From Ochotona curzoniae (Eukaryota; Chordata; Mammalia; Lagomorpha; Ochotonidae): DNA of 64,000 nucleotides. Made by a program: the position numbers and the translations under genes. The stretch is taken from contig NW_024466607.1 in NCBI RefSeq assembly GCF_017591425.1, positions 9,122,501 through 9,186,500 of the forward strand, in the 5' to 3' direction. The first letter of the stretch is position 1; each line of letters begins with the position of its first letter. Of the stretch, positions 1 to 13,004 are shown in pieces. The notes beneath the pieces are model-generated. The model did no database searches, had not been told where the DNA came from, and saw nothing but the letters and a program-made list of their open reading frames with translations.

Positions 1-174
1 TGACTCCCCTGTGCTGCCTTCACTGCACCTGTCCGCACCTGCCACGCGTAGAAACCAGCTCTCACAGGGGCATTGCCCTGACACACAGGGGAGCCACATG
101 AGCCGCTCACTGTCTTCTGCTGTCCCTCGCACCCTCTTCCTCGACTCTCCCCAGGATGGTGTGGCCCAACTCAC

Positions 175-280
175 CTTTCTGTGGGGATTTTGTGCCGCCT
201 TCAGAAGGAAGAGGAGCTCGTTGCTGGCCTGCTGCGGGCTGGCTGGAATCCTTCATGCGGTTAACCACATTTTCAGACAG
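175..280 (-). CDS. CHCHD6: CHCHD6 coding exon 2
   Basis: This 106-base exon is too short to stand out as an open frame. On the minus strand a pyrimidine-rich tract (complement of 284-300) leads to cag at 283-281. The exon then reads LSENVVNRMKDSSQPAAG and runs on to ..EGGTKSPQK plus one base, ending at a donor AAAG|gtgagt (174 downwards). LSENVVNRMK directly continues exon 1 (..VLQGIR) and matches the human protein at that place. After the tenth residue the sequence is proline, serine and glutamine rich and no longer resembles the human linker, which is expected for this low-complexity region. Phase: enters at 0, leaves at 1. Confidence 0.92.
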
Positions 281-1214
281 CTGTGGGGGGGATTGAGGAA
301 TGGGAAAAGAGGGACAGGGGCAAGTTATACCACAGAAACCTCTAGAGAAGAAGAGCTCCCCGTATTCACCCCCTCACCCCCAGGTTGACTGAACAAACTG
401 CTTCCAAAATCAAAACAACAAATAAACAAAAAAACCCTTTCCTAGGGACTGGCACTTAGAGGTCAAAGCCAACACCCATGAGGAATTCCAAACCTACCAC
501 AACACATCCCCACTGGCTCTGCAGCTTCATCTGCTGCCAGTCGCAGACACACACACTGCACCCTGTTGAGCAAGGTTCAGATACGTTGTTCCCTCTGAAC
601 CACCACAAGCCGCACCATCCATCCATTGGCGTTGCTGTCTGTGCCACACCCCTTCTTTTAGGGCACCTCAGTGTCCACCTGTGCAGAGAACTTTCCTGGG
701 AGCATCCAAGTGAAGCTATCACTTTGTGATTCTTCCTGAAAGCCTCTCTGGGAGGTGCTGCACCTGCTGCCTTCCCACCGAGGCATTCTGGAAGGTGACA
801 GGACTAGGGCTGGACTCACTCATCTCTGTGTACCCTCCAATGCCACATACAGAGTCAATCATCAAAACACTGCTAGATTCATTTCACCCTCATTCCCCTA
901 ATGAAGACTGGGTAACCAAAACGTTCATTCATTGGAGAGGAAGTGAAATAGGCATAAGGGTATCATTAAACAGTTTACTGAGATGAAATAGCAAGCTGGG
1001 GATAAATTCAGAATAAAAACCCCTAAGAGTTCGCTTCAGTAAATATTTATTAATTGCCTAATATGTGTAAGGCATCATAAAGCACAGTTGAGGAAAGACA
1101 TTAAATATGACTTTAAGACAAAAGACACGATCAGCAATTGCATCTCCAGATAGCTAACAGAGTGGAGTACTCCCCTGGGTACACAGAGCCATGTATAAAA
1201 AGCTCACTATGGCA

Positions 1215-1415
1215 CTGGTAGAAATAGAAAAAAACAAAAAGGAAACATGATAGCATGGAAACTGGCTAAGTAAATGATGGTGTAAAGTCCATGAAATATT
1301 ATAGGACCACTAATAAAGAATGAGGTGGATGATGTATATACCACTATGAAAAAAATGTATGTGACATATTGCTGATGTATAAGCAGTGACAGAATCCTAT
1401 ACTTCATTTTTTGTA
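1215..1415 (+). mobile_element. L1 (old, L1M-type) 3' end
   Basis: actggctaagtaaatgatgg, aagaatgaggtggatgatgt and catattgctgatg match the remembered 3' end of mammalian L1M. Confidence 0.55.
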
Positions 1416-1459
1416 AAAAAAAAAAAAAGAAAAGAAAGAAAGAAAGAAAGAAAGAAAGA
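1415..1459. repeat. A-run followed by (AAAG)n
   Basis: About 14 A then aaag repeats, the expanded poly(A) tail of the adjacent L1 3' end. Confidence 0.9.
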
Positions 1460-1544
1460 CGCACAATGATGCAAAGTTAATGAACAACTGTCTTGGCACC
1501 TTTGCTGAAATCAGTTGACCACAAACATAGAGGTTTATTTCTGG

Positions 1545-1682
1545 GATGGAATTCCTGATTCCTGGCTTCAGTCTGGCCAGCCGTAAGTGGTGACCCAGTA
1601 GATGGAAGATATCTCTTTCTCTCTTTTGCTGTCTTGTTTGCTCTTCCACTGAACCATTCAAATAAATATATCTTTCTTAAAT
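1545..1682 (+). mobile_element. CSINE, 3' fragment
   Basis: Starts at the gattcctggcttcagtctgg region of the SINE and ends in caaataaatata. 5' end missing. Confidence 0.55.
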
Positions 1683-1959
1683 GTATATTTGAATTTTTAC
1701 ATATATGCACAGGTATACACACATGGCTCTGTACATGGGGGACCTAAACTGGGCTACTACCAAAGTGCTGAGTAGGGGCAGAAGCAAGACTCCCACTTTT
1801 GGCACTTCCGTGATAACTTTTTCACACGAGAGTTTAAAGATTACTATCATAAAAGTTGAGCCTCTCTGATACGTAAGATATATACAAATTGAATCGCTAA
1901 TTAATGTCACAGAGCAGGAAAAGACCAAACACTTATGCAGATAATGGGGAATAGAGAGC

Positions 1960-3060
1960 ACACAAACACACACATGTCCAGTCAACTGACTCTCGACAAG
2001 GGTGCTGCAATGATTCAACAGGGAAAAAACAGTCTCTTCAGCAAATGGTAATACAAAAACCAGATATCCCTATGCAAAAGAATGAGGCTGGGTACCTACC
2101 TCACACCATGTGCAAAAACTAACTAACTCACAACACATCAGACACTGAAATGTGACAACTAAAATAACAAAATTCTCAGAAGAAAACATTGGGCAAATCT
2201 TAATGACCTTAGCTTTGGCAATGGATTCTTGCATATGACCCCAAGAGCTTTGCAACCAATTAACAGATGTACTGAATCTCTAAATCTGCAAGTTTTACAC
2301 ATCAAAGTAACTTACCTGACAACCCACAGAATAGGAAAAAAAAAAACTTCAAATAAGCTATCTGATAAGGAATTTCCATCTAGAATATAGAAAGAACTTC
2401 CACAATTCAATAATAAAAACAATCCAATTTTTAAAAACGGGCAAAGGATATAAATACAAATCTCACCAAAGAAGACATATTAATGCCCAATAAGTACTTG
2501 AAAAAAACTCAACATAATTAACCATTAGAGAAATGTCACCATGAGATACCACTTGATGGCTGTTCATCAAAAAGTCCAGAAAGTGTTGGTATGAATGTGG
2601 AGAAATGAGAACTCGCACACATGGTAATATAAAATAGCATAACAGCTGGGGAAAAGCCTGGAAGTTACTTAGAAAGTTATACACGGAAAAAAGAAAATTA
2701 CTCATGAGGTCACTGTCCCATGTAGCAACTCCACAAAGGAATACAGAAAAGTGACAACATGTTCATACAAGAATCTGTGCATGAATGTTCACAACCACAT
2801 CATCCATAATAGCCAAGGAGTGGAAGCAATCCCAAATGACATCAACTAACAAATGGATCAGTAAAATAAATGTATCCACATGATGAAATATTAATTATTC
2901 ATACAAAGTAATGAACAGTCACATGCTATAATATGGATAAACCTTAAATACAACATTCTAAATGGAAGAGTCTGGCAAAAAAGGCCACATACTATATGAT
3001 ACATTGCACATACACAACACAAGCTTACTTCAACAAGTTCACAGAAGAGTAAAGTGAAAA
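1960..3060 (+). mobile_element. L1 fragment: end of ORF2 and 3' UTR
   Basis: Classic order: gacaagggtgctgcaatgat, aaaattctcagaagaaaaca, gggcaaaggata, ccatgagataccacttgatg, ataatagccaaggagtggaa, aaatggatcagtaaaa. Many stops; dead copy. Confidence 0.8.
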
Positions 3061-3167
3061 AGACAAAGATCTGGATACAATGTGCAGTTTTTCCATTAAC
3101 TTTTTGAAGCCTCCTTGTATGCTTGGATTTCAATACACATCTTTTTTGCATTAAAATAAATTTATCT

Positions 3168-3480
3168 TGGGACTAGTGTTGTTGCCCAGCAAATTAAGGT
3201 ACCACTTGGAATGCCAGCATCCCATATCAGAATGCCAGTTCAAGTCTCCGCTGTTTTGTTGCTGATCCAGCTTCCTGTTAACATGCCTGGCAAGGCAGTT
3301 AAAGATGGTCTGAGAACTTGGGCCCTGGTCACCATGTGGGAGACCAGAGAGGATACAGCTCCTGACTTCTGGCTTCAGCCTGACCCAGCTCCAGTGCTGT
3401 AGCCATCTGGGGAGTGAACCAGCAGACACAAGATACTTACTTTTTCATTCCTTTTGTGACTTTAAAATAATACATCTTTT
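3168..3480 (+). mobile_element. CSINE, diverged full-length
   Basis: Recognisable order: ccagcatcccatat, agttaaagatggtctgag, gtgggagaccag, ggggagtgaaccagcag, A-rich end. Confidence 0.75.
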
Positions 3481-3494
3481 AATTCCATTTTCCC

Positions 3495-3800
3495 GTGATT
3501 TTTTGAGAGGCAAAAAGGGAAAATGAGAGAGATAAAAATTCCCAATCAGCTGGTTCACCATCCAAACACCTGCCTAAGCTGGGGCTGGGCTGGGCCCAAG
3601 CTAGAGAGCTGAAATACAATTCAGGTGTCCCACACATGCATCAGACTCAGGCACCAGAGCCATCATCCGCTGCCTCCCAGGGTCTGAACCGGCAGGAAGC
3701 AGCAATCAGGCACCAGAGCCAGGAATCCAACCAAGGTACTCTGGTGTGAGACGTGGGCATCATGACCAGCACACTCACCCCGAGGCTCAATGCCCATGTT
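3495..3800 (-). mobile_element. CSINE-like, old, inverted to the previous copy
   Basis: Minus orientation: tgagaggcaaaaaggg (tail side), ggttcaccatccaaa, later ccgctgcctcccagg and a degraded head. Forms a loose inverted pair with 3,168-3,480. Confidence 0.5.
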
Positions 3801-5435
3801 CCACCAACTTCTGGAAGTACCTTCCTAGGCCCAGAAGAGGTAACTCTCAAGACACAAAAAGTAGATCAGTGGTCTGAGAAATGAGGAGGGGTTGGGGGAG
3901 CTGATAATTACACAGCAAAGTTTTTTATTTCCTTTTGTTTTACTTTGCCTCAGGAGGTATTGATGAAAAGGTATCTGGTCACACAAATCTGTGAATATCC
4001 TAATAACCATCGAATTGCATTCTCCAAATTAGTGAATAGCTCAATAAAGCTATTTATGAATAAAGACAGAGGGGGAGAACCAAAGAAACGAATGAGCAGC
4101 CTAGAGAGGATGTTGCTTGGGAGCAGGAAAAAAAACAAAACAAAACAGATATTCCCACAGCCAGAAAGACACAAAGAAATGACACATGTATGAGTTCATC
4201 AAGTGAGGAGGAAAATTTAGACAGAAGAGAATCTACAACGCACAGGGGAATAACCCAGCACAGCGTGAAGCAGGGTCCACGGAAGCTGTGCCTGCAAGAA
4301 AAATACAGAGTTAGGACCCCAGAGGGTCAGCAGATCGAAGTTGGTTTGGCAAAGTGCGAGTTACACAGGGGCACTTACTGAAACTAACACAGGAAAAAGC
4401 AGAGGGGCTCCAATGATGGCAGGGCAACGTCAGAAGTTTCTGAGCAAGGAGGAGACAAGAGCAGTGACTTCAGCCGATGAATGGGCAGTGAGTGAGTGGT
4501 TCGCTGGAATGGGGCGCATGGCTCCCCCATGAAGGGATACAGGCTTTGTCGTGGCTGCTCTGCGTGCAAGGAAGGATCAGTAGGGCAGAGTTACAGGAGG
4601 AAAAGGATTTTCAATTGCAGGAAAATTAAAGAGGTTGTTTTCAGAAAGTATCAGATTAGGTTGGTGGGAGGTAGGAAAGAAACTGCAGATTACAAAAAGG
4701 AAATAAGCCTCCAAGATTCAGCCAGTTTGTTCCTGTTGCACAACCACAGCCAAGAGCTGTACTGAACCCAAGTGCTGGAAAGCAAAGCGCGATCTAAAGC
4801 AAGGCCCAAGGTCCTGTTCCTTAGTGGAATCAGTTACACACACTCAGGGGCGAGAGGCCACACATCATTGGGTACAGGGAACATCATAAAGTGTAATCCT
4901 CCTTCACACAGGTGTGGACAAGGGGCCAGCGCTTGAGAGAATACAGGTTGTATGGAAGGATTCGGGCATCCTACAATGTTCTGGAACTGGATCACAACAC
5001 AGGAGAGAATAGGAATTTTCAGAAACTCTATGAGCTACTTGCCTTCCAAATAACAACACCATAAATCAGGGCCCTTTTCTTCGGTGGTAGGCGAGCCACT
5101 TAGGTACACATCCCACCCTCCTCCCCCTGTCCCTGGCCACTCTGGCCCCTGCATTTCAGAGTAGATCTGGGGAATATAGCGGTCTTGGAAAGGGCTACTG
5201 CATCCTGAGGGTAGACAGCACTGAACACAAGATTTTAAGTGGTCCTGGAATCGAGGAGGATGCAGGTGGGGCACAGATGACATATGACGTCACAGCTGGC
5301 AGCATCCCAAGCCTCACAAGGGGGAGCAGATATGACAGGTCGCAGGAGGCTAGAGCACTGAACCCAAGTGGGAGCGAAGGAAGCAGCCTGGCAAAACACG
5401 CATTCACAGCACCACCACTACAAATCATTCTCCTT

Positions 5436-5580
5436 CAAGAATTTACTTCTGGAGCACCCGTTATGTGTGTTCTAGAAATAGCAAAGAAAGAGACAGCCCT
5501 GTTTTTCAAGAAGCCTACATTATAATGGGACATGAAAAACAATAAACAAATAAACATGTAGCTTCATATATCCTATTTCC
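5436..5580 (+). mobile_element. L2/MIR-type relic
   Basis: ggagcacccgttatgtgtgt, gaaagagacagccctgtttt, cctacattataatgggacat and aacaataaacaaataaac match a widespread old mammalian repeat. Confidence 0.45.
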
Positions 5581-6599
5581 ATCCAACGTACCACATTAAA
5601 ACATGACACACCATCATATTTTCTAGGCTAATGACAGACCCCCAAAACATCACTGATGGAATTAACATTCCACCTATTACATGGAGAACTGAGTTCAGAG
5701 ATGTTAGAACGTATCTGAAAAGTCAGAGAGGAGGTGACAGGTGTTGTGGGAGATTAATACAGCACTGAAGTGGGAGTGTACAAGGGCAGGGAGCACAGGA
5801 AGCCACATCCTGCTTAGAGGGGATGGTATTGATGTTAAGTCTCCTGCCCTTTTGTGCAGGGCCCAGCATTTGTATTTTGAGCCCTCATTACAAGCAGAAA
5901 GAAGAATAAACTCAAAGCCTCTGGGAAGTACCAGCTCTGGAATGTTCAAGGGCCCGGCAGAAAGCAATGTAACTGAGAACAAGAAGGGAACCAGACGGCC
6001 AGGCCAAAGGGGCAAGCAAAGGGAAAACCACTCAAGACCTCAGAGTCCAAAGTGAGGAGTTCAAATCTGATCCAAGGGCAAGAGGAGGCCACCGTACAAG
6101 TCCACACAGGGGAGGCCCAGGCTCATATTTTCTAGTATCAGCCCAGGTGACGTAACTGAACCACACTGCTTGGTGAGTGAAGGGTTAAGGAAAACATTGG
6201 CAACATCCTTGTTGGCAGGGAGAGATTTGTAATATTTTTTAATGTTGCTACAAAATACAGCAAGTAATATTTTTAATCAACAAATATACATACACACACT
6301 GTAGTCATGCGAGAATAAACACCATCTGGGCAGGGCTCCCTGTACCAACAGAACCAGAACGAAGGCCTCTAGAGCCAGACAGGGCTGGGCATACATGGTG
6401 CCAGAGCCCACAGGTCACTGCCCCATCACAGCTGGCCAGAGAGGGCCCTGAGTGGTTGGCAGATGGAGAGCTGGGTCCAGAGAGGGCAGGAATGCCTGCT
6501 TTCTGGCTCTGAGACTCGACCCTCTTCTGTGGCTTCTCTGGACTTTGCTGTCCTCAGCCAGGAAGGGAGATCCTTCTCAAGGCTGGACTGGGTGCAACA

Positions 6600-6825
6600 G
6601 CGGTCAGCACTGGGGCTTTGCTGTCAGGTGGGCTTAGATTTCAACTCCAACTAAGCTGCTGCCTAGGATGGGATCGTGGGCAGAGTTGTTATAATAGCTG
6701 AGTCAGTTTCTTCATTTACGAGTTGGAAATAATTAAGGGTATAGACTGCAGGATTGTTAGGAGGACTGAATGCATAGCAGCTTATAGGAAGTGACTGACA
6801 CAAGGTAAGCAATTGATGTTAGCTA
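6600..6825 (+). mobile_element. MIR SINE
   Basis: gagtcagtttcttcatttac, gcaggattgttaggaggact, ttgatgttagctaataaatg: the MIR core and tail in order. Confidence 0.7.
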
Positions 6826-7452
6826 ATAAATGAACAGGGAAAGCACTACACACCAACATTAATTACAATCCATGCAGATACAGTTAGAATTTAGCACATT
6901 CTACAAACTATACACGGTCCATGTGTTCTCCTGTAACCTCTGAGACCTTGAACAAATCTCTTCCCTTCTCATTCACAAACTGCACAAAATTCATTTGGGC
7001 AGATTCTTTCGCAAGCATCTTCCAGGTATGGAACCTGCCCTTGCCTGGAGGAACAGGGGATGCTGAGGGGAGAGGGGCTTTCTCCCTGTGCCCTGCACAG
7101 TGTGGCTGGCACCTCCATGAATCTCCAGAGAGCAGTCCAACAAGGAACCCCAGGCTTTTCTCTCCAGCCTGCAGCTCTCCTCCACAAGCTCCACAGCTGA
7201 AGGTGGGAAGACATGCAGAACAGGGAAAGGTTCAGAGTCAACAAAAGTCACAGGAAGGCAGAGAGAGGAATCAAAGCATTATTTCAAGTCACACAGGCAC
7301 AGACATGCCTCACTACTTCCACTCCAACAAAGGCTTCTGGGAATTCATAATCAACCAAGAGTCAGCATCCTATGACCACAACTAAAATGCCATCCTCACC
7401 CAAAACAATGGAGAAATCTAGTGGCCAGCTCACAAAGACAACACCAGAAACC

Positions 7453-7521
7453 CCTTCCTTCCTTCCTTCCTTCCTCCCTCTGTCCTTCCCTCCCTCCCTT
7501 CCTTCCTTCTCTTTCTTTCTT
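7453..7521. repeat. (CCTT)n-type pyrimidine tract
   Basis: Imperfect cctt/tccc/cttt repeats, entirely pyrimidine apart from one G. Confidence 0.9.
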
Positions 7522-7527
7522 AAGCTT

Positions 7528-7850
7528 CTTTAAAAAAAGTTATTTGGAAGACAGAGTTACAACGAAGGAAGGAGAGACATAGAAAAAGAGAAATATTTCA
7601 TCCTCTGGTTTACCCCAAAGCCCAGCAAGAGTTGGAGCTGAGCCAATACAAGCCAGGAGCTTCTCCCAGGCCTTCCACGTGGATTCAGAGGCCCACTGAT
7701 TTGCATCATCATCCGCTGATTCCCCAGGCCATAAGCAGGGAGCGAGTTGGAAATAGAGCAGCCAGGACTCAAATCAGTGCCCACATGGGATGCCAGTGCC
7801 ACAGACACGGGTGTAGCATGCCACACCATGATGTTGGTCCCCAGAAGCTT
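7528..7850 (-). mobile_element. CSINE
   Basis: Minus copy with aggccataagcagggagc, cactgatttgcatcatcatc and cccacatgggatgccag marking body and head. Confidence 0.75.
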
Positions 7851-7932
7851 CTTTAGTAAAGTATGCAGAGCCAAAAGTCATATGGCTGCCCCATACCTGG
7901 AAGGTTTGGAGCAAAAGGTGTTGGTAAAAAAT

Positions 7933-8275
7933 AAGAGTAGGCGGAGCCAGCATTGTGGTGCGGTGGATAAAACTGCTGCCTTTGATGCCAGCATCCCATA
8001 TGGGTACTAGTTCATGCCCTAACTACTCCACTTCCAGTCCAGCTCTCTGCTAACGGCCCAGGAAAGGCAGTGGAGGGTGGCCCAAGTTTTTGGCCCTCCA
8101 CACTCATGGAGGAGACTTGGATGAAGGTTCAGGCTCTGGGCCTTGTCCTTGGCCTGGTATAATGCTGGCTATTGAAACCATGAGGCCTTCTGGGGAATAA
8201 GCTAGTGGACTGAAGACCTATCTCTCTCTTTCTCTCTCTCTTTTTCAAAATGAATAAATTACACTTTAGAAAAAA
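7933..8275 (+). mobile_element. CSINE, full-length
   Basis: Head ggagccagcattgtggtgcg with tRNA-like A-box region; atcccatatgggtactag; ends caaaatgaataaatt. Confidence 0.85.
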
Positions 8276-8429
8276 GCCAGTGGCTTTTACCAATAACCCA
8301 AGAGGAAAACAATGGAAGCAGGCAGTATTCAGCTGACCCAATATGACAGACCAGAGAAGAGTCAAAATAACTGTAAACTGTAAAGCCCTAGGAATACTAC
8401 CCACTCATGTACATTCATTCAGCACCCAC

Positions 8430-8560
8430 TGTGCGTGAATCCTCTCATGAATCCTCACAACAGCACACCCACTTTCTAGTTGATGAAACCAAGGCACAGG
8501 AATGATGCTGGTCAGGTGCCAACCGCATCACTGAACAGGCTACCGATTCCAAGGCCTTTG
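8430..8560 (-). mobile_element. MIR SINE fragment
   Basis: tgaatcctcacaacagcaca and gatgaaaccaaggcacagga, the complement of the MIR core. Confidence 0.55.
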
Positions 8561-9099
8561 CTTAACAGCATCTTAGCCTGCTCTAGAAGGAAGGGACAGG
8601 GAGGAGGGAAGGGGAGGGGCTAACAGTTACAGGATGTTACCCCAACAACCAGAGGCACGGGAAGTGTACTCGGCAAGCAAAGGGAGGTGTACTTGTGAGC
8701 TGGAATGGCCCCCTGGAAAGGAAAACCACCTCGGAAGCTAAGCAATAAAAATCAGGCAGTCAAGAGAGCTAAGGAAAAGCCAGGGAACACCAACAGAGCC
8801 CAAAGGGACCTCAACCTTCCTTCAGGGCCCCACCTGCCCTCTCTGATCCCATTCCTTCTCCTCCGCAGCCAGCACCAGCCCCCTTACTGCACTTTGACAC
8901 AACATATCTTACCTCCTGACACAACACACACTCGACAACTCCTATAACCGTCATTCCCACAAGGTTCTAACAAGCTCCTCAGGAGTGGTGATTCCCTTTT
9001 CCATTTGCTACACCCTGGCTGCTTTCTAAACAGGTGTCTGGCACACTACAGATGCTTAAATATTTGTTAAATGACATATTTCTTAAAGGTCCAGGTCCT

Positions 9100-9560
9100 T
9101 AACACAGTACTGTGCAATACATAAAGAACTTCATACTCAAACAGCACATGGTCCAATGGGGTGAGTGAGCCCAATGCACAAACAGAATATAACCACAAAG
9201 CAGTCAGACAAGAGCAGCGCAGCTCAAACGCCCCAGGAATTTCGATAACAGAACACTGGATTCCAGCTAGAAAGCAGATGGCCCAACTCCAGCCTGAAGG
9301 GGAGACCACAGACAGGGGTAGGAGGAGAGGGTGGTGTTCCAGAAAAGAAAAAGAATGATACAGAAGAGAAAGAGCACAGAGAAGTCCTGAGGTTCTGACA
9401 GCGGACACAGGAACCTGCTGTGTGGAGGGCTGCTGGGACTTGCTGAAGGCCTTGAATGAGGCCAAGGACGCTGAGATGAATGCTATAGCCAACTGGGAGC
9501 CGCTGATGGTTTCAGAGCAGGAACTTGGTCTGCATCTTTGCTATGCATAGGATAGTCCAG
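9100..9560 (+). mobile_element. L2-like relic
   Basis: tggtccaatggggtgagtg, gacttgctgaaggccttgaa, ggtttcagagcaggaacttg follow an old LINE pattern; weak. Confidence 0.3.
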
Positions 9561-9739
9561 CAAAGCAGAAGAGGGGCAAAGATGACAGGGGAGTGGGGCT
9601 GGAGGCAGTGTTCATTGGGGTGAAGGGACTGGAGAGCATAATCGCTGCAGGAGTAAAGGGGAGAGCCCGGATACAAAAGGCACTAGGAAGTGAAATTATA
9701 TAAGACCTGGCATTTGACTGAACACCTGGGGCAAGTGGG

Positions 9740-9900
9740 GGAGCAGCAATTGACAGAATAGTATATACAATATGATCTCATTTGTACAATAAAAAAGGAA
9801 AGAGTAAGGCTGTATATATAGGCTTGAAAAAAGTCTGAAAGGATTCATGAGAAATCGTGAACAGTTGGCGTTTAAAAATAAGATGCGCTTGCAAGAAGAA
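9740..9900 (+). mobile_element. L1M-type 3' UTR fragment
   Basis: tacaatatgatctcatttgt and aaaaagtctgaaaggattca match the old L1 3' region. Confidence 0.5.
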
Positions 9901-9992
9901 AAAGCCATAAAGTAATAGATGAGAGAAAAGATGACAGCAAGTCTCCCAGCCTGGCTTGCTGCAAAGAGGGAGGTGTCAGAACTGAGTTTCAA

Positions 9993-10010
9993 GTGTGTGT
10001 GTGTGTGTGT
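9993..10010. repeat. (GT)9 microsatellite
   Basis: Nine GT units followed by atgtgt. Confidence 0.85.
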
Positions 10011-10671
10011 ATGTGTAGCATTTTAAGTCCACATCCAAATAGCTCTGCTCCACAGGCAAATAGGTCGCAAAGGAAGTTGCAAAGAATTGTGTTTAATAAA
10101 GAAAATACGGAATCCCTGGGCAGGAGACATCCAAGGTCGGGGGCAGATGGGAGAAGGGGTGTAATTTTGCTGTGCTCCAGAAGGGGGCAACAAAGCTTAC
10201 GGCTGGAGAGGACTCAGACACCCCCAATAGGAAGACAAGGACACCCCCTTAGGTAAAACCAAAAAGCACAGTCTACCGAAGGGCTCCAGGCTGAGTGCAT
10301 TCCCTGTATGGCAGGTGCTGCTGTCATTGTACAGAAGAAAACAGAGCCAGGGATTTGACCAAGCCCATCCCAGTCGCAGACATTCTAAGTATGGACCAGA
10401 ACTTAAATCAAATCATGGGACCTTAACAGTGACACAAGTGAAGACAGCAACTTGGAGCTATGGAAGTGGCAAGTAACCATTGTCAGAGAAGGACCAACAT
10501 GCCCTCGTTAACAGTGCTTTAAGGAGCCCCGGAGGAGGAGGAAGGGCAAGCATTACGTATTCATTGAATAAAAACCTACTTCAGCCAGTTGACTGTTCAC
10601 ATGAAAATCTACACTTTCTCACTCCTGAAATGTGACTATCCAGGCACATTTGAGAGGTTGCAAGGTAGAGC

Positions 10672-11002
10672 TCTTTTTTTAAGATTTACTTACTTTTATT
10701 GGAAAGATGGATAAGACCTACAGAGAGAAGGAAAGACAGAGAGAAATATCTTCCATCCACTGGTTCACTCCCAAACTAGCCTCAACAGCCAGAGCCAAAG
10801 TGATCTGAAGCCAGGAACCAAGAGCTTCTTCCAGGTTTCTCACATAGGTGTAGGGTCCCAAGGCTTTGGGCCATCCTCTGATGCTTTCCTAGGCATAAGT
10901 AGGGAGCTGGATGAGACGTGCAGCAGCCTGGACATGAACCAGTACCCATATGGTGCTTTCAAGGATTTTAGCTGTTGAGCCATCATGCCATGTCCAAGGT
11001 AA
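10672..11002 (-). mobile_element. CSINE, full-length
   Basis: Begins with T-run and tttattggaaag (tail complement); ends with the head complement ..gagccatcatgccatg. Confidence 0.85.
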
Positions 11003-12551
11003 AGGCTCTTTCCTACATACTGTTCTTTGTAGTGAATGCCCACAGAGTTCAGCAGTGAAACTCAGCTCCTTTCTGGCCAGAATGGTATGGAGAAAGCACA
11101 GAACAGAGAACAGCCGCGCCTGGGGATGTATGGTGAGTCGGCAGTGGATCTGGGCCTACAGGGCCATCCACACCACAGTGTTTTTACTGAAGGCCCACTG
11201 GGATGCCAGGCATCGGGCCAAGCACTGCACTCCAAGCCAGAGAGGAGATCTGAGCCAGCGAGATAAAACAGCTCCAGCAGGCAGGCAGGGCAGGGAGGGG
11301 GCGGAGGGTAGCCGGGAGGGCATTGGTTCACAAGGAGTCCCAGGCTAGCATGGCCTCTGGTTCCTAGCCATCCCAATCCCATGGTGGTATTGCCCAATCT
11401 TGTGATTCTAAAAAGATTCCTCTCCTTGCTGAAGGCTGTTGCCTTGGAGATTTTGTTCCCTCGTCCTTCAGCTTTCTATGAGCTGAAATTAGACCCACCG
11501 GCTGCTCTCCACAGATTTCAAACCCAGAATGTCAGAACCCGAGCAGTCCTGAGACCCCTAAAACCCTAACCTCTCAACCCCCCAAATCAAGTGTGACACA
11601 CACTGATGTCTGTGGGGGTCAGGCAGGTGATGGAGGCAGAGGATAGGGAGAGATTACAGCAATCAAGGGCAAGGCCACAGCAGTGGCAAGAGTGACAAGC
11701 GCACAGTCCTACTTAGACAGGGCAGCCACCTGAAAACACCATACGGGACACGTGGGCCAGACTTTCTACGGGGTTTATTGTTTCTGCTGTTTTCTTGAAA
11801 AAAAATGGAATTTATATAGTCTCATGATTCTTCAATGGTGGCAATTAATTCCGATCTTTTAATACCATAAAATATTTGGACTCATGGTCTGGGCCAAGAA
11901 AAAACTGAGCCAGGGACTGAAGAAGATTCTATCCAGCAAGTATTTTTGCCAACTGGGCAAGGTGCTAGGGGCAGAGAGATGAGCAAGCTCTGCACAGGGC
12001 TCAGTGGACGGCCTGGGGGTAAGCAGGTGAGTCAGGTCAGCCTGGGGCAGGGAGCAGAAGGCTCCTTCCAGGAGGTGACACTGCACCTTGGTCCTGCGGA
12101 TGAACAGAGAGACTTAGCCCAAGAGGGAGAGAAACGCCTGCAGAGAGAGGGAGATAGAATCGGGACTCCTTGGCGGAGAAGCAGCAGACAGCTGAGAGTA
12201 CAGCAGGAGTCCACTCCCAGGACGAACGGTGGAGGCGGAAAATGGTGCCAGCACGCAAGTGGACTCATGAGTCAGGCCCGGGAATGTGCTTTTAATGTAG
12301 AGGCATGGTAAGCCATTTAGGAAAGGGACACAATTAGCTTCAACTGTGAACAGTCGCTCCAACACGAGAAACTAGGAATGGTGTGGCCGTTGAGAGCAGA
12401 AGTGAGAGAAGTAGGCAGCAGAGAGATGTGCTGTTTCCCTGAATATCTCTTTTTGAACAGCCTGAATTTTACCTCACTACCTGAAATCCTCTCAAAAGTT
12501 AAATTTACCTTTTTAAAACTGCCCTAATGGCACCAGTAAATATAGTGTTCT

Positions 12552-12882
12552 TGAGATTTATTCATTTTTATTGGAAAGGCAGATCATATTTACAGAGTGA
12601 AGGAGAGTCAGAGAGAAAGATGTTCTGTCCACTGATTTACTCCCCAAATGGCCACAATGCCTGCAACTGAGCTTATCTGAAGCTAAGAGTCAGGAGCTTA
12701 TCCTGGGTCTCCCATGCAGACGCAGGGTTCCAAGGCTTTGGACCATCCTCTGCTGCTTTCCCAGGCCACAAGCAGGGAGCTGGATAGGAAGTGGAGCAGC
12801 TGGGACACAAACTGGTACCAGTATGGGATGCTGGCACTAGCAAGGTGAGGATTTGGCCTTTGAGCCATTGCCCTGGGCCCGG
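12552..12882 (-). mobile_element. CSINE, full-length
   Basis: Tail complement tttttattggaaaggcag at the left; ggccacaagcagggagctgg; ends ..gagccattgccctgggccc. Confidence 0.9.
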
Positions 12883-13004
12883 TAAATATAGATTTGTGGG
12901 AAGTAAGCCAATGAGAGATGGTCAAGGACAAAATGTGTCTGAAGTGAGACAAAGAGTATGAAAAACATAGGAAGGACAGAACAGGCACTGGGAGGATAGG
13001 AGGG

